This document shows positions 11,155 through 23,142 of a stretch of 64,000 bases of DNA, piece after piece (position 1 is the stretch's first letter; every line of letters starts with the position of its first letter). The notes beneath the pieces are model-generated. The model was given only the letters and a program-made list of their open reading frames with translations. It had not been told where the DNA came from and did not search any database. The translations under genes were made by a program, and so were the position numbers. Source of the stretch: Paraphysomonas bandaiensis (Eukaryota; Chrysophyceae); the NCBI GenBank assembly GCA_965644295.1, contig CBFFRP010000408.1, forward strand, positions 62,001-126,000. The letters are read 5' to 3'.

Positions 11155-14100
11155 ATGGTATGTCCTTTCCTATCTGAGTTATGCTGTGGTTAAGCCTGTA
11201 TTAGGACGCAGGGCTGTGTGATGGGAATTACTTTGACTATGAGGACGATGAGGTGAGAGGTTCGAGCATATGTATGTATAGTTAGAGTTACATGTAATGC
11301 ATATGGATTGGTAGTTATATATGTCGATAGATATGTGCCAGCGTAAGTATAGATATATATGTGTAGAGATATAGATTGTGATATAAACACAAGAACACGT
11401 AGCGGTAAATATACTCCTAGGCTTAGAGATTAACTTTGATACTGAATGTTGATATATTGACTTGTGTTGTATAGACTGCTCTCCAGCGTGAAGCTGATAT
11501 TGCAACGGAGATATTGGACGGGGAATGTTGGGTCGACCCTGCGTTTCCAGCGGACGGTAGGGCACTCTATTTTGACCCGGAATGTCCCCCTAAAGGTGAT
11601 CTTACTCTTTAAAGAAGTTACATTTCTATATTTTAATTTTGTGATGGTGCAGGATCAATGCCCCCGGAATCTTTGTCCTGGTTCAGAATATGTCAAGGAG
11701 GTGTAGACAAGTGCAACGACCCGAAAACTTTTATGGCAGATGAGACTTCTTGCGTGATAATCCAGGGGGCATTAGGAGACACATACTTTATTAACTCCCT
11801 CCGTTGTAAGTACTGAAAGGGTAAATTACGTGACTGATGAAAACTGCAGTGCTGGCATGTGATCCAAAGTATATCGATCGCTTAGTAGTGTCGGACAAGT
11901 ATGCAAAGAAGGGACTCTATACTTTCAAATTCTGCAAAGTAGGCAAGGTGAGCGGTCATGATTGCTACATTTTCTGTGTCATGTACATGTAGTGGAGGTA
12001 TGTCCATGTCGACGATAGAATCCCGTGTCGACAGTCTGGTCGTGTCCACTTTAGCCGTAATGGGAACCCCAACGAAACATTTGCAATGCTAATGGAAAAA
12101 GCCTACGCGAAGTTGCATGGCTGCTATGAAAGCCTTCTCCATGGGTTAGTAGAAAAGGCTCTGCAGGACCTGACTCCTGCTGCCCACGTGCAGGTACATA
12201 GAAAGGAGCTGATGAGTCCTGATGGTGAGCATCACTCGTCAATACTTTATTTAGTATGTATAATACGTCGTTATACTTATAGAGGTATACGATATTGTGT
12301 GGGAAGATCTGGATGCAGCGATAGAAGAGAAGAGAGTTGTTGGTTGCAGACGTGTAGCTGCAGATCCCTTCAGCGATAAAAATCAGGACAGATTGGGTAT
12401 AAAATTAGGGGTAGCATATCAGGTAGTGGATGTGTGTGCAGCGCATGCGGAGGCGACAGGCATTGCCGATGCCCTTGACGTAGGTCTGGTGTGCATACGA
12501 AATCTTCAGTCCCGAGAAACAGGAGGACGGTTCACAGGTCGCTGGTCTTATGGTCATCCAGCGTGGAGTGAATACCCAGAAATTGGGCGTGATTTAGCTG
12601 CCCGAACTGAAGAAGTTCACCTCGCAAGTCCATTCCATAGTGGGGATAAAAAATCAATAGTATCTGTACCGTCAGAGGATGTGGATAAGTCGTCTCGTAC
12701 AAAGAAGAAGGCTTTGAGAGATATGAGCGAAGACCCTGACGACCCATTCGCTGATGTGAATCTCTCTGATAGTGACGAGGAAGAGGATAACTTTGCCATT
12801 GACAAGGTCATCAAGTCTAATAAAGTAAAGGTGTGTACAATATATTGATGCGACATCGTGCCTCGTTATACTTGACTGAATACGCTGAATACATAGGTTG
12901 CTCAACCCGGGGTGGAAGGATTGTATTGGCTTCAGATTGAAGACTTCGTTGAACTGTTCAACCGAGTTTACATTGTCCAGGACGTAAGTTGGGGCGCGGA
13001 AATGACTACGAAGCGTTACCTGTCGAAGTGGATTCCTGGGGACTTTATTGCGGGATCAGGGGGGCCTCCTATTGATACCGGCCTTGCGGTCCCCTCTGCT
13101 GGAATTCGGGAGAGTGACGACAAAGAGGAGGCATCTGTGGGCGGAGACGGAGACGGGAGTGTAGATGATAAGGAAGCCGGAGATGGTGATGGTGAGGACG
13201 ACGAAGACGAAGAGAGCGAGGAAGAAGTGGATGACGATGCTCCGCCTGATCCGTTCACAGACAACCCCATGTATCCATTCGTCGTTTCTGAGCCTACTAT
13301 CTTGAGTGTAGCACTTTTTCAATCGGATTGCAGGTATATCTGTATCACCTTTATTGACTCGTCTTTTATTTTATTGGGTTATAGATGGAGCGTTTCTCGA
13401 ATTGGGGTGGACAACCCAATGGCAGTCACTACCAAAGACTTTGCAGTTCGTGGTGGCCGCTTGGACGCCTGTATGTCGTACCATCGAGCAATTGGATTTG
13501 TCATCGTCAAGCTATCTGGATTAAAAGTTCGGGTTACGACGTTCAGTATGAAACGCATTGTGGCAAATAGTGAATATATTCAGTTCTCGAATTGCTGTAG
13601 CAAAGTGGTTCATCTAGCGCCTGGAAGATACGCCGTGGTACCTTTCACTGATGTGCCAGTAGACAACATGGTTATTGAATACTGTCTCACTGCTCAGTTC
13701 AAGGCTGGTGCAGTGGATTTCGAGATTAATGACATCATTAAAGAGCGTCCGATGGATGATATGCCTTCTGATGACGAAGCGGAGGGAGACGAGGAGGAGC
13801 GGCGAAGGTTGCAGGGAGAGGGAAGCGGGAGGTGCCCCTTGCTCCTTATGACTGACAGGTGGGAGTGGGAAGAGGAAATCGAAGAGAGCGGTTCCATTGC
13901 TGTTTATGAACAGGTTCGTCGTCGTTTTATATGTCAACATTAGTGCTTGAGTAAAGATATATCTTACCTACGGAAGTATAATAGATCCCAGTGTATTGGT
14001 GTAATTTACGTCCTTTATACTTTGTGGCAGGTGAACGACTTGGCTTTTCTACTGCGTAGCATGCGGAAAGATGTCAGGGATTTACAGAGGGAGAAACTTA

Positions 14101-14159
14101 AGATGATGAGTAAAGACAAAAAACCTATCGTTGAGCCATTAAACAAGTTGAGTATATAA
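11155..14159 (+). CDS. Calpain-like protein with degenerate catalytic site
   Basis: Ten exons: 11155..11157, 11205..11252, 11475..11595, 11653..11805, 11850..11947, 11993..12224, 12283..12830, 12897..13333, 13385..13913, 14031..14159, giving 765 residues. The order is that of calpains: CVIIQGALGDTYFINSL (93-107), the LMEKAYAKLHGCYESL helix, GIKLGVAYQV (257-266), IRNLQS (290-295), an acidic linker, WLQIEDFVELF, then a C2L/CBSW beta-sandwich beginning NPMYPFVVSEP and ending PGRYAVVPFTDVP, and a coiled tail. The catalytic Cys of GDCW is Thr101, the His of GHAY is Val262, and only Asn292 remains. It is therefore a predicted pseudoprotease, as seen in many flagellate calpain-like proteins with scaffold roles. 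Exon 1 would consist of ATG alone. The second intron (222 nt) is unusually long, and an alternative acceptor at 11486 would remove four residues. Confidence 0.85.
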
Positions 14160-14821
14160 AAAGAATAGTAAATTGTATAAGTGGTATTTAACCATCAATG
14201 TACCTAGCCGGTTTATTTTCTATATCTCAAATAGTTGACTTAATTTTAGTACCGTAGATGCTATCTTACAGTAGTGGTAAATAGTTGTCAAAATCGTGCT
14301 CTGCCAAGCTCAGCTACAAACATTCGTATTGGACATATCACTGAAGTCATCACTCAGATATATGGCGTAAACCTTAAACTTGCTTTGTTGTATACAGCGT
14401 CTAATTCGTATGGGTAACTTCAGTGATTCCTTTATATTGGTGCCCCCTGTTAGCTTAAGGGAAAAAGAAAGTTGAATTGCGAAATACCATCCATTGCAGG
14501 GTATTTCTTCAGGTTTTAAAATTTAATTTTCAATTTTTCTTGTACGTTCTGCTTACAGAGGGCGCCTATACAAAGCAGTAATAGCCGAGTGAAAGATAAA
14601 GAATTATGAAAGCAAAATGTTTTGCTCATTGTTCGGTCTTGTATGTTCGAGTAAGACAATTTACGGAAGTACTGTCAGCTGATAAATATCTTTTGTGAAT
14701 ATGCATTATTACTGAATGTCTCCTTAGTAGTAGTAGGCGTTTAAGAGCAGCGCTGCATAGCAATTAAGTGTCAACTAATTGACAGGCTGTAGTCAATTAT
14801 TATTTTAATTTCAATTATTTA

Positions 14822-14925
14822 ATACTGAACTACATTAGCTGCCAATATAACTACCTTACCTGTAATAATATCATTCCAGAGGCGACGGTATATGCGTAAC
14901 GACATAATTAGTAGTTGAGCTTAGT
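14822..14925 (+). repeat. R2 dispersed repeat copy
   Basis: It shares TAGCTGCCAATAT, CCAGAGGCGACG and ACATAATTAG with the copy at 24181-24375. It has no coding content. Confidence 0.55.
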
Positions 14926-14959
14926 AAAAGAAAGCTTAGATTTAGTTATATTTAACCAC

Positions 14960-15060
14960 GGGCAATAAGGAGGCTATATCGTCCCGCGCTCAAAATTTTG
15001 AAACGAGGGCGAAAAGCCCGAGTTTTAAAATTTAGACAAGGGACGATACTCCTTATCCCT
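14960..15060. mobile_element. R3 palindromic MITE
   Basis: About 100 bp whose ends are inverted copies (GGGCAATAAGGAG..ATCGTCCC against the reverse complement of GGGACGATACTCCTTATCCC). The centre holds a GAGGGCGAAAAGCCCG hairpin flanked by CTCAAAATTTTG and its near-inverse. The whole segment can form one long stem. Confidence 0.65.
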
Positions 15061-15229
15061 AGGATAAATTGTAGCTTATTCTCATGACGTTGAAAAGTTA
15101 ATATTAGATTGTATAGCTATTTGTAGATTTGTAGCATGCTTGCTGTATTAGGAAATAGATGTTCCTTGATTAAATTAATAACACAAATGAGAACTCATAT
15201 AGTTTCAAATGAATGATATGTATACTGTA

Positions 15230-15580
15230 AGTGTGATGATAAATGTAAACAGTTGAAGATGACAGAGAGGCTTCTTATTGCCTTAATTAGCATCATCATC
15301 ACATTTATATACAGCAGGCTTTACCTCTGCAAGTGCACCTTATCGAAGGATGTGTGTATGATATGAGACACACAGTATCCTGAGAAGCATGATACGGCTC
15401 CAACCCTGAAAGAACTGGGTGCCACTGCTGCTAACCACCTATATAGCATCAGATATGGTACTTAAACTCTCCTGTAATATTCTTGAAGTTGCTTCGAAGT
15501 CCTGGATATGAAGACAGATCACTTGCACTGACATCGTTGTGATCTTATACAGCAGTCGAAGGATGGAATATAACCTGGAG
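15230..15580 (-). repeat. R4 dispersed repeat copy
   Basis: Homologous to 6383-6650 over most of its length, including TGTGATGATAAATGTA at one end and GATCTTATACAGCAGTCGAAGGATG at the other. Together with the R3 copy just before it, it repeats the arrangement seen at 5465-6650. Confidence 0.55.
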
Positions 15581-16087
15581 TGTTAGATGATCTGCTCTTG
15601 ATATTTGGCTCATGATTGTGGTTTCTCTATAATTGTGTACTATAATAAAATCACGTACATTCGACTGTCATTATCATAATGAAGATAGAAGTGAGCTTCT
15701 GTTCAACCGAATATTGAAGTTGAATGTCTATATTTGCCCGGTGCTGATATGAGCGCCCTGTTGAGCCAAAATCACGTCAAAAAAAGCATTTTTTGAGACA
15801 AAATGGGGATAATCACTTTAAGGAGAACATTATAAATTATGAGAGATGATGTCATTCAACAACTCGATTTATCTCTACTATACCCCAATCATTTCTAGTA
15901 CGATCATACATCGTCACTATTTTGTACAGTCAATATATTTCAGTTTAAGTACTACAATAGCTATCATAATATTATTGGTTCTCATAATACGATTAGCTAC
16001 TACTGTATTCTTTGAAGAGCGGTTATATTTCAAATATCTTAGAAACTACAGTTTTTACTAGCTCACAAACAGCAAAACTCAACACGT

Positions 16088-16225
16088 AAAAATATAAGCA
16101 GCTCTAAATGCAGAGGGGTTATACTCTTGCGCAGATCCGTCATAACAATCTACTTATAGCTCTACTGAAAAACTTTTAAACTTATTGGTGTTGTGGCATG
16201 CAAGTACTTCATGCTATTTTTTTCA
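16088..16225 (+). repeat. R2 dispersed repeat copy (internal part)
   Basis: Similar to 24260-24375: shared stretches are CGTCATAACAATC, GGTGTTGTGGCATGCAAGTA and TTCATGCT. Confidence 0.55.
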
Positions 16226-16410
16226 ATAATAAAGAATGCGGTTTATTTACATCTCTTCTTAGTATAATATATATAAAGGTGGTATTTGTATACTAATAAT
16301 TGAAGCAAGCAGAAGAGGCAAATATAATTTCATTTATTACTACTTGCTGTCTTAATTTCAATTATAGCAATTTCAATAATTGACAATTAATTGATACATA
16401 GCCCTGTCTA

Positions 16411-17090
16411 AAAGCGTCAGTGCTTAACTCGGATATCCTACTATACAACCTACAAAAGTTGCTTGTGTTCGTCACCACCGCAAGCACCAAGGTGCAAAGT
16501 CGGGCTCGCACCTTTTCGTGGTGTTATGGGGGTTAAGTACCGGAGACATTTCTCCGGGAAACTAGCGTGAGCCGATTATATATAGTCAGCAGATATAACG
16601 TTCTGCCCTCTCATACCATTGCAAATAAATGCTTGTGTGGTACAAGGGACACTAACAAGTGTCACTTGTGTAGACGTCTTTGAGCCTTGACGAGTAAACA
16701 GGCATCCGGAAATGGGCTGCCTGCTGAAGTCAAGCATCCGGGCGTTTCACCTTAAGGACAGAGAGCGAAAGCGGTTGCACCTTGTTGGCATCTTGGTTCT
16801 TGCGATGACGCACAAGTAGCTCTCGTAGCGCTAAATATAGTAGGATATCAGAGTTAAGTACGAGTTAGTTAGTTAAATTGTTTTGCTTTATTAGTTCTGA
16901 CTCTTACACGCCTTTTGCTACTAAAATCAGATATTGCTTGCGATGACGCACAAGTAGCTCTCGTAGCGCTAAATATAGTAGGATATCAGAGTTAAGTACG
17001 AGTTAGTTAGTTAAATTGTTTTGCTTTATTAGTTCTGACTCTTACACGCCTTTTGCTACTCTAAAATCAGATATTGACTACTGGCCTACT
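16411..17090. mobile_element. R1 foldback/TIR element, near complete
   Basis: The left end (TGCTTAACTCGGATATCCTAC ... CCGCAAGCACCAAGGTGC) is the inverted counterpart of the right end (GGTTGCACCTTG ... TAGTAGGATATCAGAGTTAAG). The core between them carries GGGGGTTAAGTACCGGAGA followed by CATTTCTCCGGG, a small hairpin, and GCATCCGGAAATGGGCTGCC. The same core appears at 31027-31370 (+) and 29573-29840 (-). No transposase is visible, so it is non-autonomous or of unknown type. Confidence 0.65.
16800..17076 (+). repeat. 138-bp direct duplication in an R1 end
   Basis: Two near-identical copies lie back to back at 16800-16937 and 16938-17076, each running from TGCGATGACGCACAAG to AAATCAGATATTG. The second has two extra bases. 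Confidence 0.85.
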
Positions 17091-17329
17091 GATGACAGTA
17101 TTTATACAAGTATTTACGATCTGGATCTGACTCTTGAACGCTTATTGCTAATAAACTGGCATTCACGACTACACAAGTGTGTAGGTGTTTGAAAGATCGC
17201 ACTATCCAAAATATGAAAGTCTGATTATTACATGAGTACGGTTGCGTACAGAAACTAGTTTATGTCTATAGACTAGAGCTAATAACTAGATTTGCTATAT
17301 ACTACTAGTGGCGGGCAACCGTCTCGGGA

Positions 17330-18000
17330 CTGCTTGTGCATCGCTGCGAGCACCATGGTGCAACCGTCCCTTGTAGTGAGGTTAGTCGGGGGGTCTACCT
17401 TTGGGCAATGTGTCTGGCGGGCCTGTGCCATGGATTATGTGGGGGGTGGGTGAGGCGAGATGTATATGAGAGTGCAAGTCGGTGGTGGAGATGGTGCTGG
17501 TTGTTGAGGTGGGGTTTCGGCCACAAGTAAGGAGGAGTTGTTTCCGGAGTGGTTGCGCTTGCCTCTGTCGGGTCTGGGCTCTTGCAGAGAGTGTAGTTCG
17601 TGGGGTGGATGTCGCCTGGAGTAGCTGGAGTACTTTTGGTGTCGGGTGGGTATCCTGGGGCTGGCGTTGCTTTGCGTGTGTCGGGACCGGTGTCGCCGGT
17701 GCCGTGTCTACGTTGTGGTGTTTGTGTCCCCTATTGCGAAGCATGCGGAGCCCTCCATCATATAGGGGAAGTAGGATAGAGGCGATGGATTTTTCTAGGG
17801 CGTGGAATTGATGTTCGAGCAGTGAGCTGGATATGTGGCGTCCGAATGCGTCGGCCATTTGTGTGGCAGTAATGTGGCCGGTCCAGTAGCGCTCAACCTG
17901 GGGGGTGGTTGGGTTCCATGCGGCTTTGGCTAGTTTGGTTATGGCGTGTAAAACCAGGGATGGGGGAGCGTGCGTGTGCGAAGTTTGTCAAGCTTATTCG
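17330..18000 (-). other. GC-rich island with an open minus-strand frame
   Basis: The strand composition is extreme (G/T-rich on plus, C/A-rich on minus) compared with the AT-rich flanks. On the minus strand a frame is open from about 17990 to 17382, read as Leu/Ala/Ser/Thr/His-rich peptide including PQVERYWTGHITATQMADAFGRH. It has an R1 end at its left border (GTGCATCGCTGCGAGCACC). I recognise no family. It is probably a fragment of a larger element or of foreign DNA. Confidence 0.4.
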
Positions 18001-18283
18001 CACTATCCAATAATCATTTCACACTCTGACACCAGCACAAGGTGCACCTCTTCACACCACACGGAGGCAGAATATTCTATTCGAATATCATGTCGGCTTC
18101 CTTTACATGTGATATATCCATCCATTGTAGGGTGGATATTGATTCTGCATATAGGCTATAGTTGCTACTGTATACGTCATATTATTTAAGGTATAAACTG
18201 ATGGTGCCAGTATCCCAAGTATTATATAAACAAAATTCTATACTTAGACACACTTAAGATATACACATAGAATTATAAAATCG

Positions 18284-21200
18284 TCACAATGCTGTTCTAA
18301 ATGTTCGCTTACGATCAGCAGGCGAGCCATCGAAAAACTTTCTAGATGGCGGAGCTGATGTCGGACGATGTACATCATGATCGCGTTTCGAACTTGCTAC
18401 CTTTGGGGAAGGAAATGGTGATATCGATGGGGTCACACTCTTCGGAGTGAGCATAATACTAGTAGTCTGAGAAGCAGAGGTGGTGTCATCAGACGTATAG
18501 TTGAACTCAAATCCAGTTGACTTCATAGCAGACATTAACTTATCCTTTTGCTGTTCAAACGAGTACTTCTGGGCAAGACAATGTTCCCGAAGGGTCTGTG
18601 CCGTTTGCTTGGTTTTGAAGTCATTCGTATGACGTGGTTTCACAATTTCTGATATTGGTCTACCTACAGCAGCCTGTTGTGCCTCAGCTTCGCTCCTAAC
18701 ACAATTTTCATTTATGGTCTGCAATAAAATCTGTGTGCCAGTGAAAACAAATCAACCATAGTGAAAAAATACCTCTTTTTTTCGAATTTCCCACTCCTGT
18801 ACATACATTAACTCCTGTCAATGATCAGAATAGTTCCTTACCAGACTGTGTTGATATTTCTTAAGTAGGTCTTTTATGCTCATTGCAGTTTCCACGTAAC
18901 TGTTCACAAGTGCCATTAGAAATTACACTAATGGGGAAAATAGCCTACCGTTCACGACTAATCTGGAGTAATTTGTTGAAAATGATCGGGCAATGATAAA
19001 CCTGTTCAAGTGGAATCACACAAACTTCACAGTACGTTACCGCCACCTGCACAACGAGTGAGTGTACCAGTAAAATTTAAAAAAGTGTTGCCCCACACCA
19101 GAGAATTGATGTGATGACCAAAAATGTCATCTTCGTATTCTTTGTCTTTTTTGACACCCTAAAGAAAGCAGCGTTACAATTCAAACTTTTCAGAAAAATA
19201 TGCAATACTTTGGAAGATTTCTTTCTAGAACTTGGAGAATATGCAGATTCGTGAACTGGCCTGTTTTCGTCGAGGCTCGGCATTCTGTTGAGGGCGGTAG
19301 TACTGCTACGGGACACAACTTTCTTGCGTGTAGCAGAGCTCTTCCGCCGCCCATGCCCAAATGATAGCTCTCCTTTAAGAATTTTATCTCTCCATTTCTC
19401 ACAGCAAGCATTCGGATTGTATTCGGATGTAGTAGACATTTCTTTAACACGCCAAGATAACGGTATATCTCTCTTGGTACTGTCCCCACCAAGCATATCA
19501 AAGTACGCCGCACTATCCAAATAGTAAAAACGCCTATCAGCCCTACACTAGTGATGTAACGAAAAATTCACCTGCGGGAATTTTCTAAATCCCTTGTCGC
19601 TTCATCGGGAAGAACAAAACTTTCATCAGTGAATCCATCCATGAAAGCAAAGTGACCAGGAAACAAGTTCAAGCCTATGTTAACCTCGATACTGTCTGGC
19701 CGTAGGTTACCATACCCCCTCAGTGCCGCATTGGCAGGTGTGTATGTGCCCCGAGGGGGATATGACCGAGTAAAAGCACATTCACCCATAGTAACTATAA
19801 AAAGATGTCGTCTTGGAGTAGCCTACGACAACGTCATGATATTTACGCAGATTAGAAGTCCGACCTCCGTAAATATCCGATCACCAGGCCAATAACATCG
19901 AATATGAGCTCTCTCAGTCATCTCTTTAGAAAAATCTACATCGATCCCCTGCTCAATGGAGAGTTCGCGGGAGAGATCTTGAGCATGACGCAACAACCCA
20001 TGATATTTCCAAAAACAGGTCATGATATCCTTCGGGATCGCTCCAACGTAGCCCACAAACCTTGTTAGACACTGGATTGGAATTACACATACAACTGTGT
20101 CATCGGCCCCTGAAACTACATCTGCAGGAACTAGATTACACATTCATCGCAATAAGTGCTGTGACAACCGTATTTCCACTTCATTCTCCCCCTCCAGAAC
20201 TCGCTACCCACAAACGACCCACTCCTGATCTCTTCTATGACTTTATACTTGCTACCACTCCTAGTATGACCATTTCCACCTCCAAGCTTTCGATTCACAA
20301 AACTACAATCACGATTATCTGGATCCGTGGCGCTGCTTTTTTCATCAAGTTGGTCCCCGACATCACGTCGTCGCTTCTTGCGCAGCAATACTTTCCCTTT
20401 AATCACCACGAAACAACAATCTAGTCCAAAATCATACATGCATACAATCCTCAGTGTTGAATATACCTATTGACTCATCTCTATGAGACAAAATCTCTGC
20501 ACGATTAGCGATATGAGCCACAGAGCAGCCGTACGCAAGTGCTCTCATTTCTGACGATACAAGACATTAGTATCAACATAACGTGCATCGCTTACTAACC
20601 ATCTTCGGTGCTCTCACTTACATACTCGCTTAAACCTTTCGTCATCTGCAACGATATCAACCGTATGTTATAGAGTGTTGCGGTATACCAAGAGCGCTTG
20701 AAGCACCATGTTATGCATGGCTTGTAATCTCTTCTCTGGTGGAGTTTTGAGTGCCTCTCTTAGCTATGTGACAGTAATTGGTAATTCAGGGTGGCAAGTG
20801 GGACTTACCTGCATGATGAGAGGACCCTTTGATGGCTCATTATCTCTGGCGTGGATAAAGCTCGCATTTGTTACAGCACTATCTCCAAACCGCATTGAAT
20901 CCAGAATCCTGATGTATGCTACCTATTACGCGCATAATGTATTCAATACAACTACTGACGTGAGTTCATCTGTCCCGACTTTAATCGTTCGCATATAAGC
21001 CTCCTTCCGTACATTGTGCTCCAAATTCTACATCCGCAACAAGTGGTTCTTATATAAGTTCAGTGCAATATGCATCACATTGAACGTACGTGTTCACCAA
21101 CAAATTTCTCTGCCATCTTATTAAGTTCTAATGCTAAATATGATTCCACATTATCCTTTATTTCGTACGGCATGACATTATCCTCGGTCGGCATATTTAA

Positions 21201-22718
21201 TTTGGCAGCTTCTAACTCATTAGCTCGAATAACATCTTGCCTCAACCGCAACATGTCGGGGTCTTCTGCAGGTATCTGTACCGACCCATGAGCTTTGATT
21301 TTCTTCGATTGAAGCGGTCGTTTTCTGTAAGTTTTAGTAGAAATAACCGGAGACATATCGGAGGTATTGATCTTAACAATAGAACTGCGAACATGACAAT
21401 GAGGACGATGCTGCGTAGAATTCATGGGACTCAGACTGCTTACAGCATCTTCCATTTCCTATGTGAAATTCTTAAACACAAATCTAGTCAACAATACTTC
21501 ACCACCACCCACCTCTTCATCATCGTCATTACTGACAGCTATTCCTGTTGATACATAATCTCTCATGGAGCGTTCAATCTCAGCAACGTCGAATATGTTC
21601 TACGATCAGCGTTTTAGGGTTAACTTTATAACAAAATTATAATTGCAATACAAACATTTATTTGCCTCTCCTTTTCAGCATCCAGCACAGCCTGCACCAT
21701 TAAACGTATAATGTGAGAAAGTACACAGAAGAGCATCTGACCTGAGAGTATCGCATCATACGCTTCATCTCGACCACGTCGACTTGCATCTACAACATAC
21801 AGGTTAGTCGAAATATACGAAACCATGCTGATTTACCATATCAAATTCAGGGTCTAGAACCAAGCCGTCCACAAGAATCTATTTAAAATTTACTTATTTA
21901 AGCAAAATTGGCTGGGATTAGTCCTCACCCCAAACAGATCACCGGAAGGGCTAACAGCGAACCTCTCCTTCGTGAACTTGGTACTATCGAAGAGAATTTC
22001 TCTAAGATCCAAGGGATCGATAGGGTAGCTGTACCTAGAAAACAATCATTCGATAATAGTTAGGCATTGCGCTATGAAGGTACCTCTGAGAGTTGGCAGT
22101 CACATGCATTTCCAGCTTAAACGGTGTCGAAACTCCCTCTAAGAACTCTATCGTCCAAAATGTGTCGTCTACAAGTTTGCTCTCCTACACACATACTAAG
22201 GAAAAAGCTATCGCATCACTACTTGTAATAAAACTAACTTGTCGAAGCAAGTATCCTGACTGCCCTGTAGCCAAAAAATATTCTTTCGGCAAGGAGAGTG
22301 TAGGGATCTCGATTTCTCCATTCTCCCTCGCATGTAGCAAGTTGAAAGCTTCTTCCGCTCTATTATGAACCGTTTCCGCATTGCACCCCAAAAAGAGATG
22401 AGTCAATAGCCCGAGACCTATAGCGGTGTCGTACTCCTCCTCATCGACAGTCCATTTGGCCTCTGCGTATGTGCCATAGAGCCACAGCGATCTCTCCTTC
22501 AAATCGCATAAGTCACAGTCCTCTAGCTTAACAAAACAGCACCCATCCTTTGAGAGAGCAAGAGAAGGGTCCTGAAAGAAGCCGATTGAGCCATCACGCA
22601 GCAGAGAATGTCTGTGTCTGGATGACATGGACTCGAAAACGATCGTGCTTCTTTTGCGCCTCTGCAGCTCCACTGGAGCGGCCATCAGCTGCGTTCTGCG
22701 GCCTCTCTTTGTTGCCAT
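18284..22718 (-). CDS. Protein with two degenerate cyclic-nucleotide-binding folds
   Basis: Twenty-two exons fit in one frame to give 1130 residues: complement(18284..18730, 18773..18796, 18842..18899, 18949..19046, 19099..19158, 19209..19512, 19572..19822, 19865..20121, 20169..20420, 20467..20550, 20600..20645, 20689..20763, 20809..20908, 20960..21027, 21090..21458, 21513..21599, 21656..21691, 21742..21789, 21837..21878, 21929..22034, 22084..22184, 22239..22718). Introns are 42-62 nt. The N-terminal 450 residues are not recognised. From about 485 the order LREALKTPPEKRLQAMHNMVLQALL, AYGCSVAHIANRAEILSHRDES, CCFVVIKGKVLL is the lead-in to a CNB domain. A second CNB follows (YWPGDRIFTE, HLFIVTMGECAF, FGHHINSLVAVTYCEVCVI), split by a Ser/Arg-rich insert. 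Neither has the FGE...R phosphate-binding cassette, so ligand binding is uncertain. The layout resembles CNBD2-like flagellar proteins. Exon joins in the last four exons are the least certain. Confidence 0.78.
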
Positions 22719-23142
22719 TTTCCCGCTTGAGGGTGTGGTGTACAGGTTCTTATGGTGTATCTATGTACGCTACTAACTCTGTCATGTACACCATGCAGTA
22801 GTGGGTTACTCAACTGCTCTTCTGTATGTATATAATACACTGCCGTATATGGCAGTCGTACGGTAGGAAGCAAGTAGTGTGCAGGTTTTCGAGATATGCG
22901 TACAGTATACCTATACCGTATACCTATACGTCGTACCATATACCATACCATACCGTATATGGGTACACCACATCTACAATGTACTGTATATATGAGAGTT
23001 TTTGGTGTGAAAATGAGACTATTGATAATTTTGTAGATGTACCCAATAAACCCACCTCACTTGTTCTTGACGCACTGGTTCATTTATCAGCGGTTTGCTA
23101 TTGATCTTCTGTGTGGAGTTATTACACAGATCAATCCGTGTG
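22719..23142. promoter_or_regulatory. Shared upstream region of CNB protein and ARL2 genes
   Basis: These 424 bp lie between divergent start codons. The part from 22890 to 22970 is a run of imperfect TATACC/GGTATA palindromes (CGTATACCTATAC, ACCATATACCATACC). No coding sequence is seen. Confidence 0.45.

Larger units (their letters stand above)
14160..18283. other. Repeat-rich gene-poor stretch
   Basis: No gene is supported. It holds R2 copies (14822-14925 and 16088-16225), an R3 MITE (14960-15060), an R4 copy (15230-15580), a full R1 element (16411-17090) containing a 138-bp tandem duplication, an R1 end (17310-17370) and a GC-rich island (17365-18000). The remaining DNA is AT-rich without visible structure. 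Confidence 0.6.

Noticed and set aside
16497-16760. Possible tRNA or other small RNA gene in the R1 core
   Set aside because: The core has one clear hairpin but no cloverleaf, T-loop or convincing A/B boxes that I can find.
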